From Photorhabdus cinerea (lineage in GTDB: Bacteria > Pseudomonadota > Gammaproteobacteria > Enterobacterales > Enterobacteriaceae): 64,000 nucleotides of DNA. This document shows positions 1 to 9,409 of this stretch, in pieces. The first letter of the stretch is position 1; each line of letters starts with the position of its first letter. The position numbers and the translations under genes are program-made. The notes beneath the pieces were generated by a model, which worked only from the letters and a program-made list of their open reading frames with translations, ran no database searches and was not told the DNA's origin. The stretch is taken from assembly GCF_011189575.1 (NCBI RefSeq), contig NZ_PUJW01000005.1, positions 182,297 through 246,296 on the forward strand, given 5' to 3'.

Positions 1-1251
1 ATTGCGGCTTAATTTTTTCCAGGCAGGAAGTTGACTGATAACCGCATCTAGCCATTGTTCTGTTACCAACTGTTTTTCTGGCTCAATAGGGATTGATTCT
101 GTGTCCTCATCGGCAATTAGCCCACACAGAACGCGGTTCAGTATTTTTCGTTCTGTCTGTGCTTCTTCGTTTCCCCAAATGAGATAATCAAGCAGATCAA
201 CAGCACTAAACTGAGCTTGACGATGAATAAATTTTTGTTTTTTAAACAGGCCGAGTTGGTTAAATAGAGTAGGTAACATCGGCCATAAAACCAATATTCC
301 AGCATTATTGATCTGACGGGGAGGCGGGTGTTCAGGTAATAACACCGGTTCAGAAGTCATGGATGATTTGTTATCAGATTTATTGTTATCCCCGCGTTTG
401 GCAATAAAGCGTTCCGATAAATGTTGGTATTCTTCAATTGATAGATGTTTTTTACAGCATTGTGAAATTAGCTTGGTTTGCCACAGTTGTTCCAGCCACT
501 TATTTAGTGGAGAATTATTAGCGATAACTTGGCGAAATAATGCAATAATAGGCGCTGTATTAATAGCATTGTCATTGAGTTCAGTTGTAATAAGTGATAT
601 GACCTTTGCATCGGGTTCAGTTATTTCCTGTCTATTATGCCGCTGGATATATTTTAATGCATTCAGTATCAGTTGCCAAGAGGAGACAGGCTCTTCTTGG
701 TATGGTGATATATTTATATTTTCAGATAATTTACGATTAATGGCAGTTAATAAAGTGGGTTCTCTGATAGCTAGAAGTTTTTGCAGGCTATGTTCGGATA
801 AACAGCTTTTTGCTAATAATAGTGTCCAATTGTTTTGTATCTGGGGTAATTGGTTAATTAATTTATTAATATAGATATCAGCAATTTCACGATTATTTAT
901 TTCCTCTGTTGGGTTTAATATGGAATCTTTCCGATATAAGTAATGAATAAATTTCTCAATATCAGATTGATTGTTTACCTGATATTGGCTCAATGCTTGA
1001 CTTAGAGTAGCATTAAGCCGAACAGAAAACAGTGAATTAAAATCATCTAATATTATTTCGCCAAGATTCAGGGTGAGTGTCTCCAGGTAGATATTCTGAT
1101 TAACAGCATATTGGTTAAAATATGAATTAAAGAGTTTGTTTATACTGGATTGATTAAGCAGGGAGCCATGCAATACTTTTTTAGCTGCCTGTGTGTTATT
1201 AGCGTCAATAGTAATGATAATCTGATTTAATAGATTTGGCTCCGAGACCAT
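1..1251 (-). CDS. pvc14: PVC tape-measure protein Pvc14 (partial, runs off the left edge)
   Basis: The frame is open from the ATG at 1251 to base 1, giving 417 codons without a stop; the C-terminus is outside the window. The N-terminus (MVSEPNLLNQIIITIDANN) and the leucine-, glutamine- and asparagine-rich helical content fit the contractile-injection-system tape-measure family of Afp14/Pvc14, which sets the length of the tail tube. An AAGGAAA ribosome site sits about 8 bases before the ATG. It follows pvc12 after only 95 bases on the same strand. In the usual PVC and Afp order a fibre gene (pvc13) would lie between them, and none is present. The assignment rests on position and composition more than on motifs. 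Confidence 0.75.
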   Translation of the reverse strand, partial: MVSEPNLLNQIIITIDANNTQAAKKVLHGSLLNQSSINKLFNSYFNQYAVNQNIYLETLTLNLGEIILDDFNSLFSVRLNATLSQALSQYQVNNQSDIEKFIHYLYRKDSILNPTEEINNREIADIYINKLINQLPQIQNNWTLLLAKSCLSEHSLQKLLAIREPTLLTAINRKLSENINISPYQEEPVSSWQLILNALKYIQRHNRQEITEPDAKVISLITTELNDNAINTAPIIALFRQVIANNSPLNKWLEQLWQTKLISQCCKKHLSIEEYQHLSERFIAKRGDNNKSDNKSSMTSEPVLLPEHPPPRQINNAGILVLWPMLPTLFNQLGLFKKQKFIHRQAQFSAVDLLDYLIWGNEEAQTERKILNRVLCGLIADEDTESIPIEPEKQLVTEQWLDAVISQLPAWKKLSRN

Positions 1252-1346
1252 ATTTATATTTCCTTTTTGATTGATAAATATAATTATTAATATAAATATT
1301 TAATAATTACCTCAATACGTTGATTTTCGGTGAAAATTTTTTATTA

Positions 1347-4300
1347 TTATACTGCCTTAACAATGAATTGAGATTCCTCTTTTGATGAAGTGGAAGGTAA
1401 TTTTCCTAGTGTTAGCGTTTTTAAAATTTCGTATGCTGTGTCCCCTAAGGGAGCCCCACTGTTTTGCCAATGCTTATAGATATTGGCAAAGTTCTTGAAA
1501 TACTTTGGTGACAGCCAGTGAATAACAAGTGAAATATGAGCGGGTAACTCAGCTAAAATCTCAGCTTTCACCCAGGACTCCAGTTTGTAAAGATCGACTT
1601 CGCCACTCCCAATAAGTTCGCGATTTAGTACTACGCTGACCACAAATGAAAAATAGTCAGTTTTGGCATGTTTTTCACCAGAGAAATACCAGTACCAAGG
1701 TGATGAATCTTGTGGAAATTTATCTGTTGAGGTTGTATCTTTCTCAATTAATATATGTTTCTTAATATGATCAAATTCTACCACATGAGCTTTAAATTCG
1801 TAATCAGGATTAGTTTTGAGTGTGATTTCGGTTCCTGCACTAAAATGATTATGCAGAAAAAGGGCATCGCTGTTACTGTCTACGGTAATCCAGCGTTCAT
1901 TTTGTGGATCGTCTGGTGAAACATCACTGGCATAAACCAGTTTATATTCTATATCGTAATTTGATAAATACCAGCAATAGCGTGATGCCATTTCCTTTGG
2001 TGGAAAATCATCTTTTGAATTTTCATCTTTTCTAAGTAATATCCGTTTTTTACCTCTATCAGATGCTGCTATGTGTACTTTAAATTCGTAATCGGACTTA
2101 ATTTTTAGTGTGATTTCATTATCCTTTGCTATCATTGCAGGGAAGTGGTTTTCGTCACTGACAGTAATCCAGCGTTTATTTTCTGCATCACTTGATGGAA
2201 TTTTATCGGTATAAACCAGTTGATAATCTATATCTTCCATCCACACTGAGCTATTTTTCCAGTGCAGATTATTAGGTTTTTTAAATGCATTTTTTATTTT
2301 TTCCAGATTGATTTTTAACTCGCTGCTATTATTAGCGTTTATAGTGAATGTATTTTCTGTCACTTCAGTGATCATTAGGTTCATCAATCTAACTATATTA
2401 AAATTATCGTCTTCACTAAATTCCAGATTAATAACCTGACCTTGTTTTAGGTGGCCTGCTGTATTATTCTGTGTGATCTTAATTTGGTCATCTTGAAGTT
2501 CTATATTATCAGGAGTTTGGTTGCTATTGAATTTTTTATTAGGTTTTATTGGTAAGAGTTGCCGATGTTCAATTAAATAAAAAGGGAGTTCATCCAGCTT
2601 TGGTGTTTCTTTAAAACATTCTCCTCCCAGACCTAACCGGGCAGCGATACGTTTTTGCAGTGCTGACACTTTATCAATACGAATATTATTACGCTGATAG
2701 GCTAGATCAGGTTGTTGAGATAAATATTCGCGCTGGGTGGATAGAAAATCTTTATCTTGAGATTTCTCTAATTCTGATTGTTGTGAATTTGACAGTAGGA
2801 GAGGGGTTGCACATTGAGCTCCGAAATATCTCAACAGATAATCTAGAATTACCAATTCCTTAGCGTAGTTTTTATCATTGTTATCAAATTTCACCTCATT
2901 ATTTACCTTATTAATTAAGTCAGATTTTATGCTTTGGTGAATATTATGACTGACAGTATTTTCTTTAAAAGGCCATTGAATACCACGTACAGTATTTTCT
3001 CGTTGTTTAAATGCCAATAATTTTGGTAACAGGTCGAGTTCAGCGCAACCATTAGCTAGCACTTGTTCAAAAGGCAGCATAAATTGATGTAACTGTATCT
3101 GCTGTTGAGTATGAGTTTGTAATCCATAGCAAGCAGGTAATTTATTGCTTACCGGATAGTAATTCAGAACCTTACGATGTTTACCCCAATTTAGTAGTTC
3201 AGGTTGTGTATTAATCAGAGGTTCTGAAATTATTTTTTCTGCTAGCTGTTGTTTAGTTACGGTAGTTTTAATTCCGCCCTTGGCGGTAATAATGATTGGG
3301 CTTGCTTGTGAGGTAATTAATGCTAATGGATCGTTGCCCCATAGTCTGGGGTAGCACCCCTGATCGATTTTCCAGGACCAATTATCATTTGGTAGTTTAG
3401 AAATTTTTTCATTATTATCATCTAACGTGAATCGGGTAACGCTTTGAACACCTTTGATTGCCAATAATTGGTTAACCAGAGGGCTTAGATTTAATACCAT
3501 AGGGTCGTTATAATCTTTAACCGGAGGGAGTGCTGGTATCCAGCCGTGATGCAAATAAGGTCCATCAAAAATTTCTTCATGACTGTAACCCATTTCTTTC
3601 ATCTCTTGGGTGGTATAACGTAGCGGTTTTTCTGCAATCGCTCGTTCCGTTGTTATATAGATTTGGGCAAAGATGTCAGCGATATCTTTGACATCATTAT
3701 CAAGTTGAATATCAATCCTTAATGGCAGATCGACAGGTTCCAACCAAATAATTTTACTGACAGATTCCCCCAAATTGCGGTTGTTTTTCAGGAAGTCCTC
3801 TAGGTTTTTTTGGGCTTGATTTTTATTTGCTTCCGTTTCTATCGTTTTCCGATCAGGGAGAAAATAAAGCCAGTAATTTCCTCTCAATGTTAACTGTTCG
3901 CTGCTTGATCCTGTTTCTGAGGATTGGGTAAAACTGTATTCACGTTTCTTTTTATCGTACCAATAGGTATAGCGTTGATTTTCAGGTTCACGAATAAGCT
4001 GTATATCGTTAAAGAAAAAATAACCGTCACTTTCGTCGTTGCTATGTAAATCCAATAAAGCCCGGCGATAATCCTCTTCGTTGATGGGGCCACAGGTCAA
4101 TATTTTTTGTGGGCCAAACTCCTTAGGGAAAATACCGTCATCGGGTGCCCGTTCTTCTTGTTTAGGTGTAAGAAGATCTTTCAGAGGTAATGAATGGCGG
4201 TAAGCTAAATCAGATGTACCATAACAACAAGCTTCTAATAAAGTAATTCCGGGATCATTTTCGCCCATATCATTCCAATATTGACCGGATTGTTGCTCAA

Positions 4301-4382
4301 TAACGGTTTTTGCCTGGGTAAGTAAGGTATCAAAGGCAATATCGTCTTTAATAATGGGAAACAGCATATCTCGATTATTCAT
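1347..4382 (-). CDS. pvc12: PVC baseplate protein Pvc12
   Basis: This 1011-residue protein is the large baseplate component that in PVC and Afp particles pairs with Pvc11 to form the wedge around the spike, comparable to phage gp7/gpJ-type proteins. The N-terminus contains a stretch near residues 35-65 (QYWNDMGENDPGITLLEACCY) shared by baseplate proteins of this class. Residues near 714-900 carry two copies of a unit of about 93 residues, each with a LVY...ERWITV-type core, ending in WYWYFS or CWYLS. The C-terminal 80 residues (SLVIHWLSPKYF) return to conserved sequence. The gene follows pvc11 by 27 bases and lies in one operon with it. Confidence 0.88.
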   Translation of the reverse strand: MNNRDMLFPIIKDDIAFDTLLTQAKTVIEQQSGQYWNDMGENDPGITLLEACCYGTSDLAYRHSLPLKDLLTPKQEERAPDDGIFPKEFGPQKILTCGPINEEDYRRALLDLHSNDESDGYFFFNDIQLIREPENQRYTYWYDKKKREYSFTQSSETGSSSEQLTLRGNYWLYFLPDRKTIETEANKNQAQKNLEDFLKNNRNLGESVSKIIWLEPVDLPLRIDIQLDNDVKDIADIFAQIYITTERAIAEKPLRYTTQEMKEMGYSHEEIFDGPYLHHGWIPALPPVKDYNDPMVLNLSPLVNQLLAIKGVQSVTRFTLDDNNEKISKLPNDNWSWKIDQGCYPRLWGNDPLALITSQASPIIITAKGGIKTTVTKQQLAEKIISEPLINTQPELLNWGKHRKVLNYYPVSNKLPACYGLQTHTQQQIQLHQFMLPFEQVLANGCAELDLLPKLLAFKQRENTVRGIQWPFKENTVSHNIHQSIKSDLINKVNNEVKFDNNDKNYAKELVILDYLLRYFGAQCATPLLLSNSQQSELEKSQDKDFLSTQREYLSQQPDLAYQRNNIRIDKVSALQKRIAARLGLGGECFKETPKLDELPFYLIEHRQLLPIKPNKKFNSNQTPDNIELQDDQIKITQNNTAGHLKQGQVINLEFSEDDNFNIVRLMNLMITEVTENTFTINANNSSELKINLEKIKNAFKKPNNLHWKNSSVWMEDIDYQLVYTDKIPSSDAENKRWITVSDENHFPAMIAKDNEITLKIKSDYEFKVHIAASDRGKKRILLRKDENSKDDFPPKEMASRYCWYLSNYDIEYKLVYASDVSPDDPQNERWITVDSNSDALFLHNHFSAGTEITLKTNPDYEFKAHVVEFDHIKKHILIEKDTTSTDKFPQDSSPWYWYFSGEKHAKTDYFSFVVSVVLNRELIGSGEVDLYKLESWVKAEILAELPAHISLVIHWLSPKYFKNFANIYKHWQNSGAPLGDTAYEILKTLTLGKLPSTSSKEESQFIVKAV
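1690..2245 (-). repeat. Tandem duplication inside pvc12
   Basis: Two adjacent segments of about 278 bases encode similar units of about 93 residues: the first runs from IDYQLVYTDKIP to SRYCWYLSNY, the second from IEYKLVYASDVSP to SPWYWYFSG. Shared features include the (K/N)-RWITV core, an EITLK motif, (Y)EFK(V/A)H and an LL(R)KD / LIEKD stretch. The copies are diverged, so the duplication is not recent. Boundaries are approximate. Confidence 0.8.
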
Positions 4383-4409
4383 TTGTTAATTCCTTAGTTG
4401 GGGACGTGT

Positions 4410-7400
4410 TTATGACCAGACTAAAATCAATACTTCATCATCGGCGGCTTCTATACTTTCATTTACGGTAGGTTGGTTGTCTTTTGTTAAAGTTAAGTTG
4501 GTGACCCGTTCAACCAGAGGTGATTGCTGAATCGTGGCTAATAATTGGAAGTAGTCAATACGATTACCTGGTGTTACGCCAATAGCCGTATTTTCTCCCC
4601 ATGGCATATATTTTCGACTTAGTTCCTGTTTTAGCTGATGAAGGCCATAATCGGGATTAACATCCGAGGAAAATATCAGTTCATAGTGGATCAGAACGTT
4701 AACATATGTGGGATTTTTAATTTCAATGGTTGTCCAGGGGCTGCTTAATCGATCTGACCATTCGACCATTTCGCTCAACCGGGCTTGGTTCAATACTGGG
4801 CGTAGTGAATCATCATTATCTTTATAGCGGTTGTCAGGGATGATGATTAATTGTCGTTTTTCTGGTGCTGGAATTTTGGTTAATTCACTGGCAGAGGGGT
4901 ATTTGACATCAAATAAGTTAATAAAATTTTCTTTTAGTAAAGTGACAATATCTTTCCAGCTCAACACGCGATTACGATGGGATAAGCGGGTAGAAACCCG
5001 TGTCAGGAATCCTTGCTCAGTTTCTTTCGGGCGACCATTCCAGGAGGTCCAGGGTTGAGTTACGTCATTGATGGCAACAGATGCGTTGACTGGTTGTTTA
5101 ATGTTATTGGCGGTCAAGCCGTTGATAAAATGATCCTGTTCGACGGTTTCTTTGTTGATTAAGGTTGCGGTCGTGGCGTTATATAACAAGTCCTTAATTT
5201 GGGGATAATCCAGAGGTTCAATTTTATTGATTATCTTTATTGGTACTTCTTGTTCCTCGTTTAGTTCTGCTTTTAGCCAATAACGTCCTTTTGGCATTTG
5301 AGATTTTGTACTTGATGCTTGCCACGGTAGTAAAGTGCTCCAGACTTCTTGATTAGATAAACTTTGGGGTAGTTCAGTTAGTGGCTCCCAGGTATTACTG
5401 TGAGATAAATAAGACCAAGACAAAGCGGGTTTTTTAGTACCTTTCAACTGCCAGTACAGGGATAAAGTATCCTCTGGTGATATGCCAGTAAAACCCAAAT
5501 AAAATGCTTCATTGGTTAATGAGGATATTTCTGAATCTGCATAACCCCAGCCAAAAGGGGTCAGAGGATAGATAGAGAAGTGCTCGGCTTTAACTTTAGC
5601 GTTGAATTGAACCTGTAGTGCGCTAATTTGTGGCGTATAAGGTGGATTTTTGCTAGTGGCGTCTTGTTTATATTGGGTGTGCATAAAATCTTGTTCGACC
5701 AATTCTATACGCACTGATGCGTTGTCATAATAGCCATAGTCATAGTCAATTTCAGGCAAGGTAAAATTTAGGTTTTTTCCTTGTGGTCTTTCGTCTCCAT
5801 CGAATAGTGCTTGAGCGTTACCCTCATTTAGTTTGGACTCCGAGTAGGAATCAGATAAATAGCCCTTCACTTTAAATGCGCTATTATTTTCAGGTTTAGG
5901 ACTATATTTTTCATACCATGTTGAAAAATTCTCTGTAGGCAAATTAATCCATTGAGGGGTAATTGTTAGAGCCGTGTTTTCAGAGCCATACCATTTTGGA
6001 ACAGCCAGGTTAAAACTGGCACCAATAGATGGTGACTGACCAAAGGGAAAAAGAGTTGTATCTATTGGCTCAATTTGTTTATCAAGGCTTTCAGAGGCAT
6101 AGAGTATATTGTGATTGCAGTTAATGTTGCTCTCAATACCTGTAATCTTAGGTAGAATCGACCCTTGAATGGTGGTTAGTTTCAATACGGGGTCATCAAA
6201 TGCCATATTATCCAAGGCATCAGGGGGGCTAATGGGATCATCATTAGCGGATAAGAAAAATGTAAGATAATGGGTATTATCGACCTTTTCTTTTTTTACT
6301 GATAGTGAAAGCCAGCGATCTCCTGAGCTAATTTGAGCGGTGATGTGTGCAAGATCACCTGTCCACTCGCTCTCTAATGTGGCTTTAATTGTGCGTTCTC
6401 CTGCCGGCATAGCAAATAAAGACGCGGTAATCAGATAGCCGGATAAAACCGAGGCATCATTAGAGGTTGGACTAAAAATCTGAATACCATTTGCGGGTAA
6501 TTTAATGCCATTGGACAAGTTAAGAGGCATTGCCGATTGCCAACTACCATTATCTTTCCGATACCAGTACAGATCAGTCAGTTTTCCCTTATTCGTCTTC
6601 GCTAGTAAATGTCTTATTGGTGGCGTTTGTGCTTTCAACCAGTATCGCCCCTTTGGCATTTGAGAGGTTTGATTTGAAGCATCATGGGGTAACAAGGTAC
6701 GCCAGGTTCCTCGGTCAAACAGGTTACGAGTTTTATCGTCAATCAACTTATCCAGTGGACTCCAATTGTTGTTTTTATTGAGGTAAAACCAGGATAAAGG
6801 GAGTTTTCTAGAACCTTCTAACTGCCAGTACAGGGATAAAGTTTGTCCTGGTAATACATCGGTAAAACCTAAATAGAATGTGTGGTGAGTTAATGATGTT
6901 CTATTTTCTCCTGCTTTTCCCCAACCAAAAGGCGTGAGAGGGTAAACGGAAAATTGTTCGGGTTTAACTTTGGCACTGAACTGAATCTGTAATGCACTAA
7001 TTTTCGGGGTGTAGGGCTGATTTTTACCGGTAGGATTTTGCCAATATTGAGCATGCATAAAATCCTGCTCGGTCAGTTCCAGGCGTATTGATGCAGGCCA
7101 GTTATTAGACGATGGGCTGTCTGCAACGGAATAATCCATTGTAGGTAAGGTAAAAGTTAGGCTTTTTCCTTGTAGTTCATTGCTTTTACTTTCATTAAAT
7201 AATGATTGAGCCTCATTAAATTTTTCTCTTTTTTGAGGTGTGATTAAATAAGCCTGCACTTTAAATGCATTATTTTCGGGTGGAGAACTATACTCTTGGT
7301 ACCACTTTTTAAATCCCTCTTTGGGTAATCCAGTCCATTGAGGAGTAATAGTTAGTTTGGCGCTTTCTGTTCCATACCATTCAGGGGCAATCAAGTTAAA

Positions 7401-8477
7401 ACCAGAACCTGACGACGGTGATTGCCCAAAGGGAAAACTCGTTGCATCTGTTTTTTCAATACTGCTATCAGAGGAATAACGTACATTACTGTTGCCGTTA
7501 ATGCTAATTTCAATATCCGTAATCTTGGGTAGTACCGGTCCCTGAATGGTACCCATCTTTAATACCGGTACATCAAACATCATATTATCAAGGTTGTCAG
7601 GCGGGCTGATGGGATCATCATTGGTTGATAAATAAAGTTTAAGATAATGGATACTCTCAGCACTTTCTTTTTTTGCTGATAGTGAAAGCCAATGATCTCC
7701 TGAACTGATTTTAGCGGTGATGTGATCAGGATTACCTGTCCACTCGTTTGCCAGTGTGATTTTAATTACGCGCTCTCCTTTTGACATAGCAAATAAAGGC
7801 GAGGTAATCAGATAACCGGATAAAACCGGAGCATCATTAGGTGTTGGGCTAAAAAGTCGAATACCGTTTTCAGGTAATTCAATATTATCTGAGTGGTTTA
7901 GTAGTATTGCCGATTGCCAGCTATCGTTATCTTTCCGACACCAACGCAGATCGGTCAATTTTCCTTGATTCGCCAGTAGATCAGCATCTGATGCATATTG
8001 TAATGGATTTCCAGCGCTATCCTGCCCGGCATCAAACAAGGTTCCTTTAGGGATAAGATATTCTGCATTATCTGTATTTAAGGTAATGCCTAGAGCCACG
8101 CTATCTGCTTGAGCATTTCTGGGTTTTAGACCTAATAATTCCCGATAATAAAGATCACGATGTCGTGCTGGAAAAGTATTAAATAAAACTTTGGAGGTTT
8201 CTAAGAGTTTTAAAAAAGCTAAAACAAAAGCTTGATGGGCCGGTAAACGGCCATCTGCTTTATTAACATTTTGGTAAAGATCGGCTAATTTCTCAGGATT
8301 ATTTTCCTGAATAAAATAGAAACTATCCCAGAATTGTTTTTTTTCTTGATCGAAAGGGATGTTTTTAGCGTATTCTTGTAGCCAGTTTAAAATATCCAGC
8401 GTACTTCTTTCATCAAGTTTAAAATCTGTCTCTGGTACGATAGCGGCGAGTTTGTTTTTTAATTCGGTGAGTCCCAT
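4410..8477 (-). CDS. pvc11: PVC baseplate protein Pvc11, enlarged by an internal duplication
   Basis: The protein has 1355 residues and acts as the second large baseplate component of the injection particle, beside Pvc12. The N-terminal 170 residues and the last 200 residues (from RPKETEQGFLTRVSTRLSHR) look like the conserved baseplate parts: a J-like fold in which the C-terminus docks to the gp25-like ring. Between them lie two homologous blocks of about 450 residues, each starting with GKLTDL.W.RKD and ending with QMPKGRYWLKA. This makes the protein much longer than I expect for the family (about 900 to 1000 residues). The gene starts 84 bases after pvc10; its ATG at 8477 follows a GGTATAAT region with a weak ribosome site. 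Confidence 0.88.
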   Translation of the reverse strand: MGLTELKNKLAAIVPETDFKLDERSTLDILNWLQEYAKNIPFDQEKKQFWDSFYFIQENNPEKLADLYQNVNKADGRLPAHQAFVLAFLKLLETSKVLFNTFPARHRDLYYRELLGLKPRNAQADSVALGITLNTDNAEYLIPKGTLFDAGQDSAGNPLQYASDADLLANQGKLTDLRWCRKDNDSWQSAILLNHSDNIELPENGIRLFSPTPNDAPVLSGYLITSPLFAMSKGERVIKITLANEWTGNPDHITAKISSGDHWLSLSAKKESAESIHYLKLYLSTNDDPISPPDNLDNMMFDVPVLKMGTIQGPVLPKITDIEISINGNSNVRYSSDSSIEKTDATSFPFGQSPSSGSGFNLIAPEWYGTESAKLTITPQWTGLPKEGFKKWYQEYSSPPENNAFKVQAYLITPQKREKFNEAQSLFNESKSNELQGKSLTFTLPTMDYSVADSPSSNNWPASIRLELTEQDFMHAQYWQNPTGKNQPYTPKISALQIQFSAKVKPEQFSVYPLTPFGWGKAGENRTSLTHHTFYLGFTDVLPGQTLSLYWQLEGSRKLPLSWFYLNKNNNWSPLDKLIDDKTRNLFDRGTWRTLLPHDASNQTSQMPKGRYWLKAQTPPIRHLLAKTNKGKLTDLYWYRKDNGSWQSAMPLNLSNGIKLPANGIQIFSPTSNDASVLSGYLITASLFAMPAGERTIKATLESEWTGDLAHITAQISSGDRWLSLSVKKEKVDNTHYLTFFLSANDDPISPPDALDNMAFDDPVLKLTTIQGSILPKITGIESNINCNHNILYASESLDKQIEPIDTTLFPFGQSPSIGASFNLAVPKWYGSENTALTITPQWINLPTENFSTWYEKYSPKPENNSAFKVKGYLSDSYSESKLNEGNAQALFDGDERPQGKNLNFTLPEIDYDYGYYDNASVRIELVEQDFMHTQYKQDATSKNPPYTPQISALQVQFNAKVKAEHFSIYPLTPFGWGYADSEISSLTNEAFYLGFTGISPEDTLSLYWQLKGTKKPALSWSYLSHSNTWEPLTELPQSLSNQEVWSTLLPWQASSTKSQMPKGRYWLKAELNEEQEVPIKIINKIEPLDYPQIKDLLYNATTATLINKETVEQDHFINGLTANNIKQPVNASVAINDVTQPWTSWNGRPKETEQGFLTRVSTRLSHRNRVLSWKDIVTLLKENFINLFDVKYPSASELTKIPAPEKRQLIIIPDNRYKDNDDSLRPVLNQARLSEMVEWSDRLSSPWTTIEIKNPTYVNVLIHYELIFSSDVNPDYGLHQLKQELSRKYMPWGENTAIGVTPGNRIDYFQLLATIQQSPLVERVTNLTLTKDNQPTVNESIEAADDEVLILVWS
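5268..7965 (-). repeat. 1.3-kb tandem duplication inside pvc11
   Basis: Copy 1 spans about 7965 to 6635 and copy 2 about 6592 to 5268. The two are similar at protein and DNA level; paired landmarks are NDDPISPP, FPFGQSPS, LTITPQW, YPLTPFGWG, LSLYWQL and QMPKGRYWLKA in the same order and at the same spacing. I estimate about 75 to 85 percent identity over aligned stretches by eye; it was not computed. Confidence 0.9.
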
Positions 8478-8561
8478 ATTATACCACCTGTTATTTAAAT
8501 ATATGGCTGATAGCTATTGCGGAATTGAAACGTTATTTAATAATGAATTTTGAGACGTGAT

Positions 8562-8978
8562 TTATCCGGCACTGACAGTATATTGACTGGCAATAAAACG
8601 GCCTTTTCCCATGCTTGGTGTTGTGACATCTGGCCCGGTTGATGGATTAACTGCCGGTTGTGATGGGGTAAAACGGGCGGTAAATTGCTGCCCGACAATA
8701 ATCACCGTGGCGGGGCTGCGGCAAAAGTTTATTTGTTGACTGGCATCCAATTGAGCAATGGTGACCATCCCCATGCCGGGTACCGGGTGGCTTGGAGTAA
8801 TATATTGCGCTTGAAGTTGTACCTTTTTTTCATCACCCAAAATGGCGATCTTTTTACCTTGAATTTGCGCATGTCCGCTGCCTCTGATGGTCGCTAATCC
8901 CAAAATGGTGACCTGTCGGTTGCCGAAGAATGGTTCAAATAGCAGACTATCGCCATCGACGATCAATTGTTTGCTCAT
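8562..8978 (-). CDS. pvc10: PAAR-like spike tip protein Pvc10
   Basis: A 138-residue protein that should cap the VgrG-like spike as the sharpened tip of the particle. The first half is rich in short hydrophobic beta repeats with small polar turns (FFGNRQVTILG, GSGHAQIQGKKIAILGDE), and the middle contains PGMGMVTIAQLD, as in PAAR-like Afp10/Pvc10 proteins. The last 40 residues are Pro, Thr and Ser rich. The ATG overlaps the stop of pvc9 by four bases, so translation is coupled. Its place between the gp25 and the baseplate genes is the standard one. Confidence 0.88.
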   Translation of the reverse strand: MSKQLIVDGDSLLFEPFFGNRQVTILGLATIRGSGHAQIQGKKIAILGDEKKVQLQAQYITPSHPVPGMGMVTIAQLDASQQINFCRSPATVIIVGQQFTARFTPSQPAVNPSTGPDVTTPSMGKGRFIASQYTVSAG

Positions 8979-9397
8979 AAACTCACCTTTGCCTGCCCCT
9001 CGTTAACTTCAAGAATGCCTTCAAGCTGTTGACTAATTTCACTGCCTCTTAGGGCATAGGTTACTTGAATATGTAAGGTATTCGGTGAATCTGTTTTCTG
9101 AGTTACCTGAATATCGGTGATTTCTGCGCGGGGTTCATAGCGCAATACGCGTTCTTCAATGCGGGTTTGAATCTCCGACAATAATTCATCACTGATATTT
9201 TCAAACATATAATCATTCAGACCACAGCCATAATCCTCACGCATAATCCGTTCACCGGGTTCAGTTAAAAAAAGGATTTTCATACTTTGGCGAACATTTT
9301 CGGCGCCTTCGGCCATTGCTATTCCAGTCTCAAGAGAAAACTGTGGCGGAAATTTCCAACCGCAACCATAAATATCGGCTAATATTTGGCTTGTCAT
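8975..9397 (-). CDS. pvc9: gp25-like baseplate protein Pvc9
   Basis: A 140-residue member of the phage gp25/GPW family, the most conserved baseplate component of contractile systems, which nucleates the inner ring and starts sheath assembly. The diagnostic segment is VRQSMKILFLTEPGERIMRE followed by DYGCGLNDYMFEN near residues 35-68, with a later ERVLRYEPRAEI strand typical of the fold. The gene starts 12 bases after pvc8 and its stop overlaps the pvc10 start. Nothing is missing compared with the family. Confidence 0.93.
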   Translation of the reverse strand: MTSQILADIYGCGWKFPPQFSLETGIAMAEGAENVRQSMKILFLTEPGERIMREDYGCGLNDYMFENISDELLSEIQTRIEERVLRYEPRAEITDIQVTQKTDSPNTLHIQVTYALRGSEISQQLEGILEVNEGQAKVSL

Positions 9398-9409
9398 TTC
9401 AATACCTCA

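Noticed and set aside
359..874. Plus-strand frame of 171 codons over pvc14
   Set aside because: It is the shadow of the continuous tape-measure frame on the other strand.
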